NCBI GenBank assembly: GCA_013697915.1
Contig: JACCVY010000012.1
Coordinates: forward strand, 1 to 37,643
DNA length: 37,643 nt
DNA from: Blastocatellia bacterium
Lineage (GTDB): Bacteria > Acidobacteriota > Blastocatellia > Pyrinomonadales > Pyrinomonadaceae
Direction of reading: 5' to 3'
The notes under the pieces: model-generated
What the model saw: the letters and a program-made list of their open reading frames with translations, nothing else
What the model was told of the DNA's origin: nothing
Databases searched by the model: none
Shown here: in pieces, positions 32,551 through 37,643 of the stretch
Layout: each line of letters opens with the position of its first letter
How positions within the stretch are numbered: position 1 is the first letter of the stretch
Translations under genes and position numbers: made by a program

Positions 32551-34092
32551 CTAAGCAGCGCGCTGCACTTGTCCAGTGGCACAAGCCATCACTTTCTCGG
32601 GAGTGGCAACGGCCCGAGTAAACTCGCCAGTCATGTGGCCCTGGTGTAAAACCAGTACACGATCAGCAAGTCCCAGGACTTCCGGCAATTCAGATGAAAC
32701 CAGCACAATGGCGAGACCGGTCCTGGCGAGCTTATTAATTTGCGCGTAGATCTCCTGCTTCGCACCGACATCGATACCGCGAGTAGGTTCGTCTAGAAAC
32801 AACACGCGCGGGTTTGTCAGCAGCCATTTCGCCAGCACAACTTTTTGCTGATTTCCGCCGGACAACGTGCCTGCAATCGTAAAAACAGAATTGGCTTTTA
32901 CTCGCAGATCCTTCATCGCGCGCTCTCCCGCTTCCGACTCCGCGTCGACACTGGTAAAGAAGCGTCCTGAGATACGTCTCAATCCCGCGAGCGTCATGTT
33001 ATTGAGTATCGTCTGATCGAGCACCAGCCCAAAACGTTTTCGGTCCTCGGTTACAAAACCCAAACCATGCTTAATAGCTTCGGCTGGGTTCGTAATCCGA
33101 ACAATTTTGCCCGCGACTCTGATCTCACCCGACATCCTGCCCGCATGGGCGCCAAAGATTGCCATTAGCAAATCGCTGCGCCCGGCGCCCATCAGACCAG
33201 CAATGCCCAGAACCTCGCCGGCTCGTACTGAGAAGCTGACGTTATCAACAAGCTTTTTTCCCGCGACGGCAGGATCTGATACTGAAATGTTGCGCGCTTC
33301 AAATACAACCGCGCCGTGCTCATGATCGACCGCGGGAAAAATATCGCCCACTTCGCGGCCTACCATTCGCGCGATCACCTGGCGTTCGGACAATTCGGCG
33401 ACAGCGTTTGTGTCCACGGTCCGTCCATCACGCAAGACTGTAATTCGATCGCTGATGCGAAACACTTCATTCAGTTTATGCGAGATATAAATCATACCCA
33501 CCCCGCGCGCCCGCAATTTATTCAGGATGACAAACAGCGTCTCGACTTCGCTGTCTGTTAAGGCCGCCGTGGGTTCGTCAAGAATCAGTATTCGGGCATC
33601 GTGTGAAAGGGCTTTCGCAATTTCCACTAACTGCTGCTGGCCAATGCCAAGACTACGAATGGCCGTATGGGGATCGAGGGGTAAATGCAGATCATCAAGC
33701 AACGCGCGCGCGCGGCGATAGAGGTCGTCCCAACGAATGACGCCAAACTTTCGCGGCTCGCGTCCCAGGAAAATGTTTTCCCCGACGCTCATTTCTTTTA
33801 CCAGCGACAGCTCCTGAAAAATTACCGCGATGCCTGCCTTTTCGGCTTCGCGCACCCCGGCAAATTTCTGCTCCGCTCCTTCGATCAAGATCTCTCCACC
33901 ATATTGCGGATGAGCATAAACGCCGCCCAGAATTTTCATGAGCGTTGACTTGCCGGCGCCGTTTTCACCAACGAGCGCGTGTATTTCGCCCTTATGAAGG
34001 TCGAAGGTGACCCCGTCCAGCGCACGAACGCCGGGGAAGGTCTTCGTGATGTTGCGCATCTCCAGGAAAGCAGCTTGACCGTTGTCATTCAT
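32551..34092 (-). CDS. xylG: Sugar ABC transporter ATPase, XylG/RbsA family (two ABC domains)
   Basis: A 513-residue tandem ABC ATPase, read from ATG 34092 (TTG 34107 would add five residues). The first domain has Walker A GENGAGKST, signature-region GIGQQQLVEIAKAL and Walker B ILILDEPTAALT. The second has the degenerate GLMGAGRSDLL, the signature LSGGNQQKVVLAKWL and LFLDEPTRGIDVG, as is usual for this family. It powers the permease encoded 31 bp downstream. A 7-bp tandem repeat lies just before the start, and no clear ribosome site is visible, so translation may depend on the preceding gene. Confidence 0.93.
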   Translation of the reverse strand: MNDNGQAAFLEMRNITKTFPGVRALDGVTFDLHKGEIHALVGENGAGKSTLMKILGGVYAHPQYGGEILIEGAEQKFAGVREAEKAGIAVIFQELSLVKEMSVGENIFLGREPRKFGVIRWDDLYRRARALLDDLHLPLDPHTAIRSLGIGQQQLVEIAKALSHDARILILDEPTAALTDSEVETLFVILNKLRARGVGMIYISHKLNEVFRISDRITVLRDGRTVDTNAVAELSERQVIARMVGREVGDIFPAVDHEHGAVVFEARNISVSDPAVAGKKLVDNVSFSVRAGEVLGIAGLMGAGRSDLLMAIFGAHAGRMSGEIRVAGKIVRITNPAEAIKHGLGFVTEDRKRFGLVLDQTILNNMTLAGLRRISGRFFTSVDAESEAGERAMKDLRVKANSVFTIAGTLSGGNQQKVVLAKWLLTNPRVLFLDEPTRGIDVGAKQEIYAQINKLARTGLAIVLVSSELPEVLGLADRVLVLHQGHMTGEFTRAVATPEKVMACATGQVQRAA

Positions 34093-34102
34093 GTTGATGG
34101 TG

Positions 34103-34126
34103 TCCAAAGTCCAATGTCCAATGTCC
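34103..34126. repeat. Heptad tandem repeat (TCCAATG) in the xylF-xylG gap
   Basis: Units TCCAAAG, TCCAATG, TCCAATG and a partial TCC follow directly. An inverse GGACTATTCCTTCGGACATT lies a little further on (34151-34170) over the xylF stop. Confidence 0.6.
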
Positions 34127-34153
34127 GGACGATCCTAGTTGTATTTCTTTGGA

Positions 34154-35236
34154 CTATTCCTTCGGACATTTTTCAGGCGGAACATTGGCGCAGATTTTTT
34201 CCAAAGTTTGATACCCATCTTTAACCACTGTGCTAACAATATTACTTTTATCGACGGCGATCGGTACCAATAGCATTGAGGGAACTTTCTTAGCCCCATT
34301 GTCGATCGCGTCCGTGGCATCGACTTGCTCGCCACGCGCCAGTTTGATAGCCGCATCAACTGCTGCGTAAGCAAGCGGTTGAATCGGCTTATAAACCGTC
34401 ATGGTCTGCTTACCCTGCAAAATCAACGACAATGAAGCGAGGTCAGCATCCTGGCCGGATACTAGAACTTTGCCCGCCAGGTTTTGTCCTTCGAGCGCCT
34501 GGACCGCGCCCCGCGCGGTGCCATCATTGGAAGCGACGACAGCATCAACCTGGTTGTTGGCCTGCGTCAACGCATTCTCGACGATGTTGAGTGCCGCGCT
34601 TGCCTGCCACTCCTTCGCATACTGGTCGGTCACGATCTTGACGTCACCGCGATCTACCGCAGGCTTCAGTATATTCATCTGACCCTGATGCAGCAGCAGC
34701 GCGTTATTGTCGGTTGGGGAGCCGCCGACAATTACAAAATTCGCAGGCTTCTTGTTTACGTGATCGAGCAAATACTGCGCCTGCATCTCGCCAATTCTTA
34801 CTACTTGATGAGAAACGTACAGATCAACGTCGCTATTCTTGATCAGACGATCGTAACTGATTACCGGAACTCCCTGTCGGTGGGCCGCTTCAACAATGGA
34901 GGCAGCAATCTCCCCGTTATGTGGCGCCACAATTAAGACGTCGACCCCCTGGGTCAAAAGGTTTTCTGCCTGCTTCACCTGCAAATTATCATCGCCATTC
35001 GCGACCTGTACCGAAACCTGCATGCCAAGTTCTTTCGCCCGCTTCTCGACCAGATCTTTATCGCGTTGCCAACGCTCTTCCTTCACAGTATCCATTGAGA
35101 ATCCGATAACAACCGGATCGTTTGGCCCTTTCTTTTTCTTCGTCGCGCCAGTGTTTGATTGTTGCGTCCCCGACACGCAGCCGCCGGCGATTAGCGCGCC
35201 AAGAAACAATGGAACAATTAGGGTTGAACATCGCAT
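34154..35236 (-). CDS. xylF: Periplasmic sugar-binding lipoprotein, XylF family
   Basis: The 360-residue protein has a lipoprotein signal (LGALIAGGC, lipid-modified Cys20) and a type 1 periplasmic binding fold. Phrases typical of XylF are IGFSMDTVKEERWQRDKD, QAENLLTQGVDVLIVAPHNG, VPVISYDRLIKNSDVDLYVS, GGSPTDNNALLLHQGQM, VVASNDGTARGAVQALE and VSGQDADLASLSLI. It captures D-xylose or a similar pentose and delivers it to XylGH. AGAAGG stands 6 nt before the ATG, with AAGGGAG beside it. A Lys-rich patch (KKKKG, residues 34-38) follows the lipid anchor. It is the first gene of the xylFGH unit. Confidence 0.93.
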   Translation of the reverse strand: MRCSTLIVPLFLGALIAGGCVSGTQQSNTGATKKKKGPNDPVVIGFSMDTVKEERWQRDKDLVEKRAKELGMQVSVQVANGDDNLQVKQAENLLTQGVDVLIVAPHNGEIAASIVEAAHRQGVPVISYDRLIKNSDVDLYVSHQVVRIGEMQAQYLLDHVNKKPANFVIVGGSPTDNNALLLHQGQMNILKPAVDRGDVKIVTDQYAKEWQASAALNIVENALTQANNQVDAVVASNDGTARGAVQALEGQNLAGKVLVSGQDADLASLSLILQGKQTMTVYKPIQPLAYAAVDAAIKLARGEQVDATDAIDNGAKKVPSMLLVPIAVDKSNIVSTVVKDGYQTLEKICANVPPEKCPKE

Positions 35237-35664
35237 TGAATACCTTCTCCCTTACCAGATTAGTTAGGACAATGAAGCTGGAGCTATTGTACGCGCACTT
35301 ACATTCCGCGTGCGATGGCCCGAGCGATCGTTTGCAACCAAATGTCGCCGCTTCTGACTGGCTGTTTTGGGAAACGGCCAGCGGTTCCAGCCACTGCAGG
35401 AATCTGCAAAAAGTTACCGGCCCAGTAGAGGCGCCCAGCTTATCAGAGTCTGCGAGCGAAACACATTGAAGTTTTCGGTTTTTAGGTGTATTAGTCAGTA
35501 TCATATTTGTGAAGCACACATACAAGCGCCTTCCCCAGATGTAATGTCGCAAGAGTTTATTTGATTCGCTTGGGGTGAACTCTTCCAACGTGATTTTCGT
35601 CTACTCTTTCGGGCCGTTAGCTCGAAGAATTGTGAAATTCAGGTGGCCTGAGGAGGGCCTTCCA
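35237..35664. other. Divergent control region between xylF and the TonB receptor gene
   Basis: No convincing gene lies here. It must hold promoters for both divergent genes. A weak minus-strand pair is TTGTAT and GATACT near 35500-35525, too poor to call. No catabolite or XylR-like operator is recognised. Confidence 0.5.
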
Positions 35665-37643
35665 ATGAATCGAACCACGTCAAGTTTGTTCCGCATCATG
35701 ATGTGCGGGCTTTTTTTCTTGCTTGCTTTAGGAACTGCCAATGCTCAGTTCAAGGCCGGCGTTCAAGGCACGGTGCTTGATTCCACTGGCGGACTTGTCC
35801 CGGAAGCTAAAATAACGCTCACAAATACAGAGACGGGAAAAACTCAGGAGACTACGACCAGTGCTGAAGGTTTTTACCGAATTTCCGGCTTGCCACCAGG
35901 TAAGTACACGCTTACCACTGAGAAGGCCGGTTACAAAAAGTCATTTCTGGAGAGCGTAACGATCGGCGCTGAAAATGTGCAAGGCGTCGATATTCTTCTC
36001 GAGACGGGTGATGTCACCGCGACAGTTACCGTCACAGCTGAAGCATCGTCGCAACTTGAAACTGAGAACGCCAACGTGCGCGGCGCGATCACGGCCCAGG
36101 AAATTCAGCGTCTACCGCAGGTTGGCCGTGACCCGTACTCGCTTATCCGCACCGCACCCGGCGTCTTAGGCGACACGGCGCGCGGCGGGCCCGGCAATAA
36201 AGCTACTAATCTTCCCGGCACCGAAGAGATCGGCGGCGGCTCAAACGCCGGCGTATTTCAGACCGAGAACCAGGTGCAGATCAGCGCCAACGGGCAACGT
36301 GTATCGAGCAACAACTTTATGGTTGATGGCGTGAGTGTCAACAGTCTCGGCCTGGGCGGGGCAGCAGTGGTCACACCGAATCAGGAGTCAGTCAAGGAAG
36401 TCTCGGTCGTGACGAGCAGTTACAGTGCGGAAGACGGGCGCAACACCGGCGCGCAAGTTAAGGTCGTATCCCAGAATGGTACGAACGATTTTCACGGCAG
36501 CGCAGTTTTCAATTACGGCTCGCCAAAACTAAATTCATTCAACAAGTATCGTGGGCCAACCACGATCACTTCTACCAATCTGATCTGCCAGGGGAAGGCA
36601 TTTACCGCTAGTCGCTGCCCGGAAAAAGTGGACATTTGGGAAAGGAAGTTTGCCGGTAGTCTTGGCGGCCCCCTCTATTTGCCGCGCTTTGGCGAGGGTG
36701 GTCCGGCCTATTTCAGTGGCAAGAATAAGTTGTTCTTCTTCATCTCCTACGAGGGCCTCCGCCGAAGCACTACCACATTTCAGGACCTCTTCGTCGAGAC
36801 GCCCGAATTTCGTCAGTACGTGCAGAACGTACGGCCCAACAGTCTGGCGGCTCAGCTCTACAGAACTTCCGGCATCGTACCCCGTGTGGTCACTCAGGGG
36901 TTAACGCCAAGCGGTCCGCCAAACGGAACAGCCATTAATGGTCAGGCAGGCTTGAGTTACGATATTGGGTCGATCAATCGACCACAAGGGCAGAAGATCG
37001 GTGCGACGCAGACCCTGGATGGAATACCCGACGTGACTTTCGCGCGCGTGGCATTTCCCAGCAGCACCAGGGGCAACCAGTACAATACCCGTATTGACTA
37101 CAATCGCGGCGCCGACCAGTTCGCGGTCAGCACCTACTTCACGAAGCTCAGCGATTTATCCGCCTCCAGATCGGGGCGTCCGTTCCAGGACGTACTATTC
37201 AAACCGGTCAATTCGGCGGCCACAGCGACGTGGATACGCACGATCTCGTCAACGCTGATCAACGAGGCGCGCTTCAACTTCACTCGCTTTCATGATGACG
37301 AGGTGAAGAGCCTGGGTGCAGCGAATCTCGTCGTCCCGGCGCTTAATACTAACGGCTTCAACTTCACCGGTGGGCCGGGCCTGGGCCTCCCCGGCGGCGG
37401 CGGTTTGAACTATGGCATTGATTCGGGACTCCCGAAAATCCTGACCCAGAATACGTTTGAAGCGCGCGATACCATGACTTGGGTACGCAGCAATCAGGCG
37501 TTCAAGTTCGGCGGTGAAGTCCGCCGCGAGCAGGACAACAGTAACCGGCGCATACGCTCACGGCCTGAGTTCTCCTTCGACAACATACTCTCTTTGGCCA
37601 ACGACGCGCCCTTCTTTGAAAACACACAGGATATTGATCCGTT
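35665..37643 (+). CDS. TonB-dependent receptor with N-terminal carboxypeptidase-regulatory-like domain, 5' part (runs off right edge)
   Basis: An open frame of 659 complete codons runs from ATG 35665 to the window end, with AGGAGGG at 35651-35657 (7-nt spacing). A signal peptide (MMCGLFFLLALGTANAQ) is followed by a CnaB-like/CarboxypepD_reg domain (about 28-105; GVQGTVLDSTGGLVPEA, GFYRISGLPPGKYTLT). The plug follows (QEIQRLPQVGRDPYSLI, QVQISANGQRVSSNNFMVDG, SYSAEDGRNTGAQVKVVSQ). Then come the first barrel strands (FHGSAVFNYGS, NKLFFFISYEG). This is the Oar-like outer-membrane type abundant in Acidobacteria. It probably takes up glycans or peptides. Its place opposite xylF suggests, but does not prove, a sugar link. 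Confidence 0.92.
   Translation, partial: MNRTTSSLFRIMMCGLFFLLALGTANAQFKAGVQGTVLDSTGGLVPEAKITLTNTETGKTQETTTSAEGFYRISGLPPGKYTLTTEKAGYKKSFLESVTIGAENVQGVDILLETGDVTATVTVTAEASSQLETENANVRGAITAQEIQRLPQVGRDPYSLIRTAPGVLGDTARGGPGNKATNLPGTEEIGGGSNAGVFQTENQVQISANGQRVSSNNFMVDGVSVNSLGLGGAAVVTPNQESVKEVSVVTSSYSAEDGRNTGAQVKVVSQNGTNDFHGSAVFNYGSPKLNSFNKYRGPTTITSTNLICQGKAFTASRCPEKVDIWERKFAGSLGGPLYLPRFGEGGPAYFSGKNKLFFFISYEGLRRSTTTFQDLFVETPEFRQYVQNVRPNSLAAQLYRTSGIVPRVVTQGLTPSGPPNGTAINGQAGLSYDIGSINRPQGQKIGATQTLDGIPDVTFARVAFPSSTRGNQYNTRIDYNRGADQFAVSTYFTKLSDLSASRSGRPFQDVLFKPVNSAATATWIRTISSTLINEARFNFTRFHDDEVKSLGAANLVVPALNTNGFNFTGGPGLGLPGGGGLNYGIDSGLPKILTQNTFEARDTMTWVRSNQAFKFGGEVRREQDNSNRRIRSRPEFSFDNILSLANDAPFFENTQDIDP

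Noticed and set aside
35058-35588. Minus-strand open frame of 176 codons across the xylF start
   Set aside because: It overlaps the well-supported xylF start and ribosome site in another frame and resembles no family.

Overview
The window looks like a chromosomal stretch from an Acidobacteriota bacterium, most likely class Blastocatellia (subdivision 4). This is inferred from the gene content: a VWFA-related protein of the acidobacterial type, an Oar/CarboxypepD_reg-type TonB-dependent receptor, a tricorn protease homologue, a PrsK/PrsR-like two-component pair and an LVIVD-repeat surface protein. Base composition is moderately GC-rich. Intergenic spaces are unusually full of palindromic, MITE-like repeats. 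No phage, integrase, transposase or CRISPR array is visible.

Layout. 1-257: start of a minus-strand ferredoxin-type protein that runs off the left edge. 573-2600: secreted Ig-like/LVIVD protein. 2635-3108: Bcp-type peroxiredoxin. 3265-3963: a conserved gene broken by three apparent single-base deletions. 4073-13456: a minus-strand block rmuC-addB-addA (recombination and DNA-end processing). 13677-14705: an OB-fold/DnaQ-type exonuclease, divergent from a MutH/Sau3AI-like endonuclease (14866-15540). Together 4073-15540 form a DNA-processing island. 15705-19480: DUF962 membrane protein, aldo/keto reductase, and a translationally coupled cupin and PLP decarboxylase. 19652-25061: CysQ-like phosphatase, PrsK-like kinase, PrsR-like sigma-54 regulator, a YggX-like protein with a zinc ribbon, and a BON-domain lipoprotein. 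25368-28799: tricorn-type protease with its terminator. 28883-30785: zinc-motif membrane protein and VWFA protein. 30938-31014: tRNA-Arg(ACG). 31266-35236: xylFGH-type sugar ABC transporter (minus strand). 35665-37643: 5' part of a TonB-dependent receptor.

How the genes fit together. AddAB resects double-strand ends, and RmuC is a recombination-associated membrane protein in the same apparent operon. The adjacent exonuclease and MutH-like endonuclease may act on the same kinds of DNA substrate, but that link is inference. The kinase/regulator pair probably controls sigma-54 promoters outside the window, because no exosortase or polysaccharide locus is present here. XylFGH and the TonB receptor point to import of plant-derived sugars.

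The most unusual signal is the repeat landscape. At least nine inverted-repeat elements of about 70-180 bp, of several families, sit between genes. One has inserted in frame inside the AddA nuclease domain, and part of another encodes the AddA C-terminal tail. Separate arrays of 7-bp tandem repeats also occur. All functional calls are from reading the sequence; no database search was run.
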